Assembly: GCF_025971945.1 (NCBI RefSeq)
Contig: NZ_JAPDHW010000004.1
Coordinates: 186,001 to 250,000, forward strand
Length of the DNA: 64,000 nucleotides
Origin: Chryseobacterium kimseyorum
Lineage (GTDB): Bacteria; Bacteroidota; Bacteroidia; Flavobacteriales; Weeksellaceae
Direction of reading: 5' to 3'
Below the pieces are notes generated by a model. That model was given only the letters and a program-made list of their open reading frames with translations. It made no database searches and was not told the DNA's origin. Positions 35,134 to 43,548 of the stretch are shown here, one piece after another. The position numbers and the translations under genes were made by a program. Within the stretch, counting starts at the first letter, position 1, and each line of letters opens with the position of its first letter.

Positions 35134-37581
35134 TTAAAAATCTACAAAAACGTCTTTTTTAATGCTTTGATATGCAGTGATTTCGTCAAATTCTTTTAAA
35201 CTTAATAAAACTAAACTTTTAAATTTTTCATAGTTCTTACCTCTGGGAAGCTTCAGTAAGATTTGAAACTGGTAAAGGTTATTCAGTCTTGCAATCTGTG
35301 CTCTCTCAGGTCCGAGAATACAGTCTTCAGGAAGGTATTTTCTTAAAATTGAACCTAAAAATTGGGAAGCACGGTTGACTTTATCATCTTTAATATGTTT
35401 CAGCTCGATCATAATCAATTTAGTGAAAGGCGGATAATGAAATTTCTGTCTTTCGGTGAGAAAATATTTATAGATTTTCGTCACATTATTCATCTTAATC
35501 AATTGAAAAACAGAATGATCAGGATTATAAGTCTGAATTAAAATTTTCCCATTTCCAGAAACCCTTCCGGCTCTTCCCGAAACCTGAGTAATCAGTTGAT
35601 AAGCACGTTCTTCTGCTCTGAAATCCTGAACATACAGCATTGAATCAGCCTTTGGAATGGCTACCAACTCGATATGATCGAAATCCAGACCTTTTGAAAT
35701 CATCTGTGTGCCAACAATGATATCTGTTTCTCTGTCTTCGATTTTTTCATATAACTTCTCGTACGCAAACTTCTTTCGCATAGAATCTACATCCATTCGG
35801 TCAACCTCATGATCAGGAAATATTTTTGAAACTTCCTCATGAATCTGCTCCACTCCCACGCCCCTTTCGTTCAGATTTTCTGACTGACATTTCGGGCAGG
35901 CTTTTGGTTTTGAAGCGCGCTGACCACAGTAGTGACATTTCATTTCGTTTGCCGCTTTGTGATAAGTTAAAACAACGTCGCAGTTTGAGCAGTAATTTAC
36001 GTAGCCACAAGTTTCGCATTCTACAACACTTGCATAACCACGGCGGTTATGAAGGATGATGGTCTGATTTTTTTCGTCTAAAGTTTTCTTAATCTCATCA
36101 ATCAGCTGCAAAGAAAAGTTACCTGAAACTTTTTTCGAATCCTGAGCTTCTTTAAAATTAATGAGTTCAAATTCAGGCAACTTCACATTGCCGAATCTTT
36201 CATTTAAAAATATATAGTGTAATTTTTCTTTTCTGGCTAAATAATAACTTTCCACAGAAGGCGTCGCAGAACCCAAAATAACCCGTGCATCATAGAAACC
36301 CGCCAAAACCAAGGCTGCATCTTTCGCATTAAAAAAAGGTGAAACTTCTCTCGGTCTGTAAGCAGAATCGTGCTCTTCATCAACGATAATCAGTCCCAAA
36401 TTCTGATAAGGCAGAAATAAAGCATTTCGGGTTGCGATAAGAATTTTAACATCATTATTTTTGATTCTTCTCCAGACCTCAACTTTTTCAAAATCAGTGA
36501 GTTTCTGATGATAAAAACCTAACTGGCGACCGTATTTTTTTTCTAATCTCTGAGTGATCTGTTTGGTTAAAGAAATTTCGGGAAGCAAAAACAAAACATT
36601 TTTTCCTTCATTCACCGCTTCCTCGATTTTTTCTAAATACAAATGTGTTTTTCCGGAAGAAGTTACACCATGAATCAGCACATTTTTCTTTTCATCAAAA
36701 GCTTCATCAATTTCAGCCTTTGCTTCTTTTTGCGCTTCAGAAAGTTCTTCAATCTCCTCTATTTCGCCTTCGTAGCTTTCAATTCGGTCTTTTTGAAGGT
36801 AATACTCTTCCACCAGATTTTTATCTGCCAACGCTTTGAAATGTGAACTTCCAAAATATCCATCCTCAAAAAGTTCCGATTTTTTGACATGCAGATCAGG
36901 ATTTTCGGTCTGTTTTTCAATAATATTCAGGAATAGCTCCTTCTGTTTTTTGGCTCTGTTGAGCTGCAAAAGAATTTCGGTCAGATTTTGATTTTTCAAG
37001 ACCTCATCTTTCACTTTTACATAGGCAACTTCTTTGGCTTTGTATTTTTCAGCGACTTTTTCATCGATCTCAATATACTGTAAATCAATTAATGAATTAA
37101 TCGTTTTGATGATTTCTTTTTTGGGAATGAAAGCTTCAATATCCGTCAGATTAATCAGCTGGCGAACCTCCAGAGCCTGAATGAGATACATTTCGTTGAC
37201 ATCGAGATTTTCAAATTCAATGACTGCGCCGGGTTTTAGCTTTAAATAGGTTTCGCTTTCAAGTTTCAAAGAAGATGGAAAAGCAAACCGGTAAATTTCC
37301 CCAAGATTACAGAGGTAATAATTCGACAGCCATTTCCAGAACTTGATTTGCTCTGCCGGAACAATCGGATATTCATCCAGAATACTGATGACTTCTTTAG
37401 CCACGAAATTTTCCGGAGCCTGATCGTGAAGCTCAAAAACAATTCCGGTGTAGATTTTTTTACCGCCAAATGGCACCAGGACACGCATTCCGTTTTCAAT
37501 TTTGAAAGCGAGCTCTTCCGGAACTTTATATGTAAATGTTCCTTTTAAATTGAGCGGTAAAATTATTTGGGCGTACGTCAA
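35134..37581 (-). CDS. priA: Primosomal helicase PriA
   Basis: This is the replication restart helicase. At 815 residues it is full length. It has an N-terminal 3'-end-binding domain, Walker A GVTSSGKTH near residue 305-313, the DEEH box VDEEHDSAYRPREVSPFFN, and the zinc-binding region with Cys pairs CETCGYVNYCSNC and CHYCG...CPKC. Motifs V/VI follow: IVGTQMISKGLDFDH and TQVSGRAGR. It probably unwinds stalled forks and loads DnaB. The gene is upstream of dacB on the same strand but separated by about 100 bases. Confidence 0.95.
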   Translation of the reverse strand: MTYAQIILPLNLKGTFTYKVPEELAFKIENGMRVLVPFGGKKIYTGIVFELHDQAPENFVAKEVISILDEYPIVPAEQIKFWKWLSNYYLCNLGEIYRFAFPSSLKLESETYLKLKPGAVIEFENLDVNEMYLIQALEVRQLINLTDIEAFIPKKEIIKTINSLIDLQYIEIDEKVAEKYKAKEVAYVKVKDEVLKNQNLTEILLQLNRAKKQKELFLNIIEKQTENPDLHVKKSELFEDGYFGSSHFKALADKNLVEEYYLQKDRIESYEGEIEEIEELSEAQKEAKAEIDEAFDEKKNVLIHGVTSSGKTHLYLEKIEEAVNEGKNVLFLLPEISLTKQITQRLEKKYGRQLGFYHQKLTDFEKVEVWRRIKNNDVKILIATRNALFLPYQNLGLIIVDEEHDSAYRPREVSPFFNAKDAALVLAGFYDARVILGSATPSVESYYLARKEKLHYIFLNERFGNVKLPEFELINFKEAQDSKKVSGNFSLQLIDEIKKTLDEKNQTIILHNRRGYASVVECETCGYVNYCSNCDVVLTYHKAANEMKCHYCGQRASKPKACPKCQSENLNERGVGVEQIHEEVSKIFPDHEVDRMDVDSMRKKFAYEKLYEKIEDRETDIIVGTQMISKGLDFDHIELVAIPKADSMLYVQDFRAEERAYQLITQVSGRAGRVSGNGKILIQTYNPDHSVFQLIKMNNVTKIYKYFLTERQKFHYPPFTKLIMIELKHIKDDKVNRASQFLGSILRKYLPEDCILGPERAQIARLNNLYQFQILLKLPRGKNYEKFKSLVLLSLKEFDEITAYQSIKKDVFVDF

Positions 37582-37773
37582 GGGAAAAATTAAAATGTAA
37601 AATTAATTGTTTCTGAAGAGAACTGCAATTTTTTAGTAAAGCTAAATTTTTTAAACGCCAACCAAACTTTTATTTTGACTTGAGAATATTTACAGTTTGA
37701 GAAGGGGTTTTTAATTTGTAAATCAATCTCTATTTTTGGTCCAAACACCAGTATGTTATTGACTAAGTCGAAT

Positions 37774-37956
37774 CTTTGGTTTCCACAGGAATCTCAGTTA
37801 ATATGGATTTTAAATATCTATATTGAGATTCCTGCGGAAAGACAAGCTGAACACAGATTAGTACAAGAATTAAAATATAAAACTATCTTGTTTTTCCACG
37901 AATTCTAAGCAAAAATTTAATTTAGATGTAATTTGTAGATTCCTGAGAAATGACAA
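37774..37956. repeat. Inverted repeat with an extra copy of one arm
   Basis: Arm 1 (37774-37796) and arm 2 (37824-37846) are 23 bases each and near-complementary; the inner 11 bases (CAGGAATCTCA / TGAGATTCCTG) pair perfectly. A third arm copy, AGATTCCTGAGAAATGACAA (37937-37956), matches arm 2 at 17 of 20 positions. The arms resemble the element at 41540-41664. Confidence 0.6.
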
Positions 37957-37997
37957 TCGTTATATTTAATACAAAAGTTGAAATAATCACGAAATTC

Positions 37998-38067
37998 CTA
38001 GCCCAGATTGCAGTTGAAATCCTTTTTTGAAAAAAAAGATTGCAGCGGAAAGCTGGAAATAGCTCCT
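37998..38067. repeat. Flavobacteriia-type hairpin repeat (copy 1)
   Basis: Two direct 14-mers, GATTGCAGTTGAAA (38006-38019) and GATTGCAGCGGAAA (38038-38051), flank a hairpin of CCTTTTTT against AAAAAAAG. The outline matches the longer element at 48891-48980. It lies just past the 3' end of the AEC transporter gene and could act as its terminator. Confidence 0.55.
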
Positions 38068-38085
38068 AAAAAAATATTTCACATT

Positions 38086-38994
38086 TTAAAAGAGCAATTC
38101 GATAATGTGATACCAAACTGCTGTCGTCAAAAAACCCAGAATTATACTGAATCCGATGGTGAGATTAGTCAGTTTGGTGTTGAGTCTAAACTGTTCGGCA
38201 ATAATGCTGGAAGTCACAACGGTAGGCATTGCTGACTCAAAAATGGTGATTTTAGCTACATCTCCTGAGATTCCGAATAGAAAAACCAATCCCAGACTGA
38301 TTGCAGGAGCCAAAATTAACTTGTAAAACATCGATGCCGACATCTGTGGAATCAGTTTTTTCCAACCATTGAATTTCAACTGCAAGCCTACAGAAAATAA
38401 GGCAAGCGGACTTAAAGTTGCAGCCAGTTTGTCGAATAGCGGTTCTGCAAAAGTGAAATCAATAAATGGCGACAAAACCAATGCAGCAATGCATCCTACC
38501 AGCGGTGGAAAGGTGATTAATCTTTTTAAAATAAATTTGGCACTTACTTCTCCCGATTTTCCGCCACCTCGAATTGCAGTGATAATTCCCAATGTTGAAA
38601 GTGAGAAAAACATCGTCTGATCACATATAATCGCAATGCTTAGAAGGCTTTCACCATAAAATGCGCTAATTAAAGGAAAACCTATAAAAGATGTATTGCT
38701 GTAACCGCTTACCAACTCTAAAGTGCTTCTTGATCTTTCGGAATATCCTTTCGTTTTACAGTAAATTTTCATAAAAACGAAGGCAAAAACGGCAGTCAGA
38801 AATGTTGCGGCAATCGGGAAAAGCATTTCCAGAGACCACTGAACTTTAGGCAAATATTTGAACGAAACTGCGGGCAGTGCGAGATAGAGAATCCACGTAT
38901 TGATGCCTTTGTGAGCGTCGGGATGAATAGATTTTGTTTCTTTGAGGATCATTCCCGCAAGAATGCAGACGCCAATCAAAACAAAATTTACCAT
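38086..38994 (-). CDS. AEC (auxin efflux carrier) family transporter
   Basis: This is an inner-membrane carrier of 302 residues with about ten hydrophobic segments. It has the family start MVNFVLIGVCILAGMILKE, the N-terminal half with WILYLALPAVSFKYLP, and the later AMPTVVTSSIIAEQF. AEC proteins in bacteria move small organic acids such as malate; the substrate here is not visible. Its promoter lies inside the end of the GH2 gene. It is encoded after that gene on the same strand but appears to have its own start site. Confidence 0.87.
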   Translation of the reverse strand: MVNFVLIGVCILAGMILKETKSIHPDAHKGINTWILYLALPAVSFKYLPKVQWSLEMLFPIAATFLTAVFAFVFMKIYCKTKGYSERSRSTLELVSGYSNTSFIGFPLISAFYGESLLSIAIICDQTMFFSLSTLGIITAIRGGGKSGEVSAKFILKRLITFPPLVGCIAALVLSPFIDFTFAEPLFDKLAATLSPLALFSVGLQLKFNGWKKLIPQMSASMFYKLILAPAISLGLVFLFGISGDVAKITIFESAMPTVVTSSIIAEQFRLNTKLTNLTIGFSIILGFLTTAVWYHIIELLF

Positions 38995-39013
38995 GATTTT
39001 TAAAAGTATTCTG

Positions 39014-39021
39014 CAAATTTA
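39014..39021 (-). promoter_or_regulatory. -7 element of the AEC gene
   Basis: Minus-strand TAAATTTG, overlapping the stop of the GH2 gene and 19 bases before the ATG at 38994. Confidence 0.45.
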
Positions 39022-41505
39022 CGGATTCATTGTTTCCCAAAGACTCATTGACTCGATTTTTTTTACAGGCTTTGAAAGCTTTATCCGTTTTGAAGTTTTT
39101 GGTAGCAGATCAAAAAAGTTGTCAGAAAAATGAGTGTCGCCCATTAAATAGACATCTTTTGCCAGAACATCAGTGGAGATTTCGATTTCTGTGGCAGAGA
39201 TTTTTTTTATTTGAATATTGGGTTGGGTCAGTTTTAAATCTTTTGGTTTTGCGAAGAAATGATGATTTTCTGCAATGATTTTTTTATTGATATCTTTTAA
39301 AAACAATTTTAAAAAGACTTCATTTTTATTGGAATGTTTTATTAAATTTTTAATTTCTATATGATCAATCTTTGCTATTCCCTCCAATGTTTTTCCATTC
39401 TGAACCGTTGTTAAATCATCTAAAATTTTCCCCTTAAAATCAACAACCTGAATTTCTACTTTTATATCGTCAAACTTTTTTAACTCATCATTAACGGCAT
39501 AAAAGTTCAAAAAACCGTCTATTTCTTCCGTTAAAATCACCTGATTTTCAAAGCTTCTTTTAATCTGATAATGCAGTGCTTTCCAGTTTCCCAGATAATC
39601 AATCGATGACCATGAAATCACCGGCCAGCAATCGTTGAGCTGCCAATACAAAGTTCCCATATTGTAAGGTTTTGCGCGGCGGTGGGCTTCAATTGCGATT
39701 TGCATTCCACGGGCCTGAAGCAGTTGTGAAACGTAATTGTATTTCACAAAATCTTTCGGAACCACATAATCCCGCTTCATATATTCACTGATGATATGAA
39801 AACCACGGGCATTTTTTTCGTGGGCTTTGATGGTTGGATTTTCTAAACTTAAATCAGGATTTCGAGAAAACATAGCTTTTACAGCATCTAGACTTGGCAT
39901 TCCCTGAAAACCGTATTCTGAGGCAAATCGCGGGACTTTTTCATTGTAGATTTCGAACGGAAATTCGCCCCACCAAACGCCCCAGTAATGAGAATCGCCT
40001 TCGGTTAAACTTTCTTTGTGTCCCCAACCTATCGATGGAGAAGTCGGCCAGTAGATATTTTTTTCTGAAGTTAAATTTTCCTTCAAAGCATTCGGTATTG
40101 CCTCATGGAAAACCTTTTTATAGTCCTTCCAGACCTGAAGAGAATCTTCTTTCGAATATTTGAACTGTTTCTGATAACCCCAGTTGACAATTGCTTCATC
40201 TATTTCATTATTTCCGCACCACAAAGCGATCGACGGATGATTTTGAAGCCGGTTGACCTGATCTCTGACTTCCTCTTTCACATTATTTAAAAAATCCTCA
40301 TCTGACGGATAAAAACTTCCGGCAAACATAAAATCCTGCCACACGAGAATTCCGTTTTCGTCGCAGGCCTTGTAAAATTCATCGTCTTCGTAAATTCCGC
40401 CGCCCCAGATACGAATCATATTCATGTTGGCATCTTTGCAGTCTTTGATGAGCTTTTGATATTTTTCTTTGGTAATTCGAGTTGTAAAGCTGTCAGACGG
40501 AATCCAGTTGGTTCCCTTTGCGTACATCGGGTTTCCATTGACTTTAAAATAGAAAGATTTTCCTTTTTCATCTTTCTCCTGAATTAATTCTATGGTTCTT
40601 AGACCAATTGTCTCATCTTTTTGATCAATAATTTGAGCATCCTTTTTCAGCGCAAATTTTAAAAGATAAGTCATTGCTTTTCCCCATCCGTTCGGTTGCC
40701 AAAAATGTGGATTTTCAATTTTAAATGGAACTGAAATTTTGTTTAAACCTTTTTTCAGAACAATATCATGATTTGTTTTATCTGTTGTAAAACTATATTT
40801 GCCTTCATCCTCTGCAAAAATTTCGGCATGAATAATTAAATCAGCTTTTTGCTTTGTTAAAGATTTCTGTTCTATTTTTACATTTTCAAGTTTTGCATGA
40901 TTCCAGAAATTCAATTTTACATCTTTCCAGATTCCTGCAGTAACCAATCTTGGTCCCCAATCCCAACCAAACTGATATTGGGCTTTTCTGACAAAACTTC
41001 GGGGAGATTCCGGCATGGTGAACGGAACTTTTTTGGCTAATTCTTTTCCGACATTGACTGAAGATTTGAATTTAATCTGCAATGTATTATTTCCAACTTT
41101 CAAATCATTTTTTACCGGAATTTCCCATATTCTGAACATGTTGTCTGTTTTCTTCAGCAGTTTTCCGTTTAAATAAATTTCAGAAAAAGTATCCAATCCA
41201 TGAAAAACCAAATCAGCATTTTGATTTTCTAATTCTTTATCTGAAACTTTAAAAACTGTCTGATAATCCCAGTCTTCATTTTCAACCCACTGCACTTTTT
41301 TTTCATTCTCATCTTTATACGGATCGGAAATGATTTTATGATTCATCAAATCTAAATGAACGGTTCCCGGGACCGTGGCGGTCAGCCATTTATTATCTTT
41401 TGCATTTTTAAACTGCCATTTTTCTGCGGACAGGTTTCGCTCTGAAAACTGGGCGCTGATGAATGTTTGAATGAAAAATAATAGAAAGAGTATGGTCTTG
41501 TTCAT
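39019..41505 (-). CDS. GH2-family beta-mannosidase
   Basis: This is an exported glycoside hydrolase of 828 residues, with a signal peptide (FLLFFIQTFISAQ). The domain order is that of family GH2 beta-mannosidases: sugar-binding jelly roll (to about 200; DLVFHGLDTFSEIYLNGKLL), Ig-like domain, then the TIM barrel with IRIWGGGIYEDDEFYKACDE and VWQDFMFAGSFYP. Acid/base Glu434 is in WCGNNEID, and the nucleophile Glu530 in RFASEYGFQG. It removes beta-linked mannose. In this block its natural target would be the Man-beta-GlcNAc link of the N-glycan core. Confidence 0.9.
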   Translation of the reverse strand: MNKTILFLLFFIQTFISAQFSERNLSAEKWQFKNAKDNKWLTATVPGTVHLDLMNHKIISDPYKDENEKKVQWVENEDWDYQTVFKVSDKELENQNADLVFHGLDTFSEIYLNGKLLKKTDNMFRIWEIPVKNDLKVGNNTLQIKFKSSVNVGKELAKKVPFTMPESPRSFVRKAQYQFGWDWGPRLVTAGIWKDVKLNFWNHAKLENVKIEQKSLTKQKADLIIHAEIFAEDEGKYSFTTDKTNHDIVLKKGLNKISVPFKIENPHFWQPNGWGKAMTYLLKFALKKDAQIIDQKDETIGLRTIELIQEKDEKGKSFYFKVNGNPMYAKGTNWIPSDSFTTRITKEKYQKLIKDCKDANMNMIRIWGGGIYEDDEFYKACDENGILVWQDFMFAGSFYPSDEDFLNNVKEEVRDQVNRLQNHPSIALWCGNNEIDEAIVNWGYQKQFKYSKEDSLQVWKDYKKVFHEAIPNALKENLTSEKNIYWPTSPSIGWGHKESLTEGDSHYWGVWWGEFPFEIYNEKVPRFASEYGFQGMPSLDAVKAMFSRNPDLSLENPTIKAHEKNARGFHIISEYMKRDYVVPKDFVKYNYVSQLLQARGMQIAIEAHRRAKPYNMGTLYWQLNDCWPVISWSSIDYLGNWKALHYQIKRSFENQVILTEEIDGFLNFYAVNDELKKFDDIKVEIQVVDFKGKILDDLTTVQNGKTLEGIAKIDHIEIKNLIKHSNKNEVFLKLFLKDINKKIIAENHHFFAKPKDLKLTQPNIQIKKISATEIEISTDVLAKDVYLMGDTHFSDNFFDLLPKTSKRIKLSKPVKKIESMSLWETMNP

Positions 41506-41539
41506 TTAATTTGATTGTAAATAAGACTTAAAACTACAG

Positions 41540-41664
41540 TTTGTCATCATGAAAGGATCTCAACGGTTTTAACGATAAAAATTAATTTTTCAGATTGATA
41601 ATAGTTACTAGTTACACTATATGCTAATGCTTAATCTGTGCTTAGATCCTTTCAGGATGACAAA
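41540..41664. repeat. 125-base element bounded by a 21-base inverted repeat
   Basis: TTTGTCATCATGAAAGGATCT (41540-41560) and AGATCCTTTCAGGATGACAAA (41644-41664) are complementary at 20 of 21 positions. Between them lie 83 AT-rich bases with no open frame. The arms resemble those near 37826 and 37937, so it may be a MITE-like or REP-like family. Confidence 0.6.
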
Positions 41665-41700
41665 TTCGATGTATATTTAATCAAAAGAATTGAATTAATT

Positions 41701-42363
41701 TCACAAATTAACTTTCAATTTCTTAATCTCCTCAGCATTGGCAAAAGATTCATACGGCAACACCGCCGAAGAATGAAAATATTTCCCACCCGTCACATTT
41801 TTCAGCTCTGAAATATTATTCGAACGTACTCCGCCACCAATTAAGATTTTAATATCATCGCCACAGTTTTCAATGAGTTTTTTTAAATTTTCCTTTCCTT
41901 CCATGGCAGAATTTTCTCCGCCGGAAGTGAGAATTTCTATGAACCCTAATTCAATCAGTTTTTCTGCAGATTCGAAAATATTTTTGGTTCGGTCGATGGC
42001 GCGGTGAAAAACGCAAGGTTTGCCATTGGCAAGATCAACCAAAAGTCTGTTTTTCTCATAATCAATCTCCTGATTTTCATCTAAAATTCCAAAGACAAAA
42101 CCATCAGCTTTGGCCTTTGAAAATTCAATAATATCTCTCTGCATCCGCATAAATTCTCCATCGCTGTACATAAAACCGCCTCCAACTGGGCGGATCATCA
42201 CATGAATCGGTTTTGAATATTTTTCTTTTAAATATCTTAACTCTTCAAGGTCGGGCGTAATCCCTCCGGAATTGATGTCGGCACAGAATTCAATTCTGTC
42301 GGCAAAGGAATTTAGGGCGATTTCAGCGGATGTGATATCGAAAGTGGCGATTTCTAAAAACAT
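41701..42363 (-). CDS. cutC: Copper homeostasis protein CutC
   Basis: This is a 220-residue TIM-barrel protein. It has LEIATFDITSAEIALNSFADRIEFCADINSGGITP at the start, VMIRPVGGGFMYS and EILTSGGENSAMEG later, the standard CutC outline. The start is placed at 42363; the frame upstream of it consists of a low-complexity repeat (GAATCCCGAATT style) and is unlikely to be translated. CutC is often encoded beside glycan-degrading genes in Bacteroidetes. Its role in copper handling is debated, so the name is by family only. Confidence 0.9.
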   Translation of the reverse strand: MFLEIATFDITSAEIALNSFADRIEFCADINSGGITPDLEELRYLKEKYSKPIHVMIRPVGGGFMYSDGEFMRMQRDIIEFSKAKADGFVFGILDENQEIDYEKNRLLVDLANGKPCVFHRAIDRTKNIFESAEKLIELGFIEILTSGGENSAMEGKENLKKLIENCGDDIKILIGGGVRSNNISELKNVTGGKYFHSSAVLPYESFANAEEIKKLKVNL

Positions 42364-42440
42364 AGGTTGATTTGAGATTTGAGGTTTGAAATTTGAGATT
42401 CGGGGTTTGGAATTCGGGATTCGGGATTCGGGTTTATGAT
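42364..42440. repeat. Low-complexity direct repeats before cutC
   Basis: Short imperfect repeats of the type TTGAGATTTGAGGTTTGAAAT and GGGATTCGGGATTCGGG fill the space before cutC. They create an in-frame extension of the gene but look like slippage-generated DNA. Confidence 0.5.
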
Positions 42441-42486
42441 CAGAATCTTTCACTTGGCTCTTTTTACTTTTTACTTGGCTCTTTCC

Positions 42487-43482
42487 TTACTTTAAAGCAA
42501 ATTCAGGTTTCTCCAGACGGTTTCCTTTTTGGTCGTGAACGGCATAATTAAATCCGTCCTGAATACAGTATGAACCGTATTCCCCTTTTTTATTGATGGC
42601 AATAAAGCCCACCTGAATATCTTTTAAATTTTTATTTCTTCGCTGAGTAATTTTCACAATCCTTTCAACCGCTTCTTTACAAGCCTGTTGCGGATTTCTT
42701 CCCTGCCGCATCAGTTCCACAACCAGATGAGTTCCTACTGTTCTGATGACTTCTTCGCCATGACCTGTTGCCGTTGCAGCACCAACTTCATTATCAACGA
42801 ACAAACCTGCACCGATAATCGGCGAATCACCTACTCTGCCGTGCATTTTGAAAGCCATTCCGCTCGTCGTACAGGCTCCGGAAAGATTTCCCTGAGCATC
42901 CAAAGCAATCATTCCAATCGTATCGTGATTTTCTATGTTGACGATGGGTTTATATTTGCTGTCTTTCAGCCATTCTTTCCACTCTTTTTCGGATTCTGCT
43001 GTGAGAATATTTTCTTTTTTAAAACCTTGTGAAATAGCAAACTGGAAAGCTCCGTCGCCTACCAACATTACGTGAGGTGTTTTTTCCATAACCATTCTTG
43101 CTACAGAAATTGGATTTTTAATATTTTCCAGACACGCCACCGAACCAATGTTGTAATTTTCATCCATAATGCAGGCATCCAGCGTCACTCTTCCATCTCT
43201 GTCAGGGCGGCCGCCGTAGCCAACACTTCTTTCGTTCGGATCATTTTCAACCAGACGCACGCCTTTTTCAACCGCATCCAAAGCTCTTCCACCTTTCCCT
43301 AAGATCTTCCATGCTTCTTCGTTGGCTTTTAAACCAAAATCCCAGGTTGAAAGAACGATGGGTTTATTGACCAACGTATTTTCATTTTCAGGAACTTCTT
43401 TTGCAATTAAATCCAGTGGATTGAGCAGCAGTGCAGATGATAATATTCCTGTGGTTTTTAAAAATTTTCTTCGTGAATTCAT
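42487..43482 (-). CDS. Glycosylasparaginase (N4-(beta-N-acetylglucosaminyl)-L-asparaginase)
   Basis: This is an Ntn-hydrolase that cuts the GlcNAc-Asn bond, the last step in N-glycoprotein breakdown. The 331-residue precursor has a twin-arginine signal (SRRKFLKTTGILSSALLL). The autoprocessing site is NHDTIGMIALD, with the nucleophile Thr188 exposed by self-cleavage after Asp187. GAATATGHGEEVIRTVG and QVGFIAINKKGEYG are family phrases. Members from Elizabethkingia, a close relative, are well studied. It follows the GH20 gene by about 66 bases on the same strand. Confidence 0.93.
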   Translation of the reverse strand: MNSRRKFLKTTGILSSALLLNPLDLIAKEVPENENTLVNKPIVLSTWDFGLKANEEAWKILGKGGRALDAVEKGVRLVENDPNERSVGYGGRPDRDGRVTLDACIMDENYNIGSVACLENIKNPISVARMVMEKTPHVMLVGDGAFQFAISQGFKKENILTAESEKEWKEWLKDSKYKPIVNIENHDTIGMIALDAQGNLSGACTTSGMAFKMHGRVGDSPIIGAGLFVDNEVGAATATGHGEEVIRTVGTHLVVELMRQGRNPQQACKEAVERIVKITQRRNKNLKDIQVGFIAINKKGEYGSYCIQDGFNYAVHDQKGNRLEKPEFALK

Positions 43483-43548
43483 ATTTTTAGGTTGAGGCTA
43501 AGGTTAAGGTTAATCTTGAATACTAAATTTTAAATCTTAAATCTTAAA

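Larger units (their letters stand above)
37582..38085. other. 504-base intergenic region made of palindromic repeats
   Basis: I see no gene here. It contains a 23-base inverted repeat (37774-37846), a third copy of its arm (37937-37956) and a hairpin repeat (37998-38067). The rest is AT-rich. Confidence 0.6.

Noticed and set aside
38008..38235. Plus-strand open frame
   Set aside because: It runs through the hairpin repeat and then antisense to the AEC transporter gene, without any family signal.
42364..42453. N-terminal extension of cutC
   Set aside because: It is made of low-complexity repeats; the family start MFLEIATFD lies at 42363.
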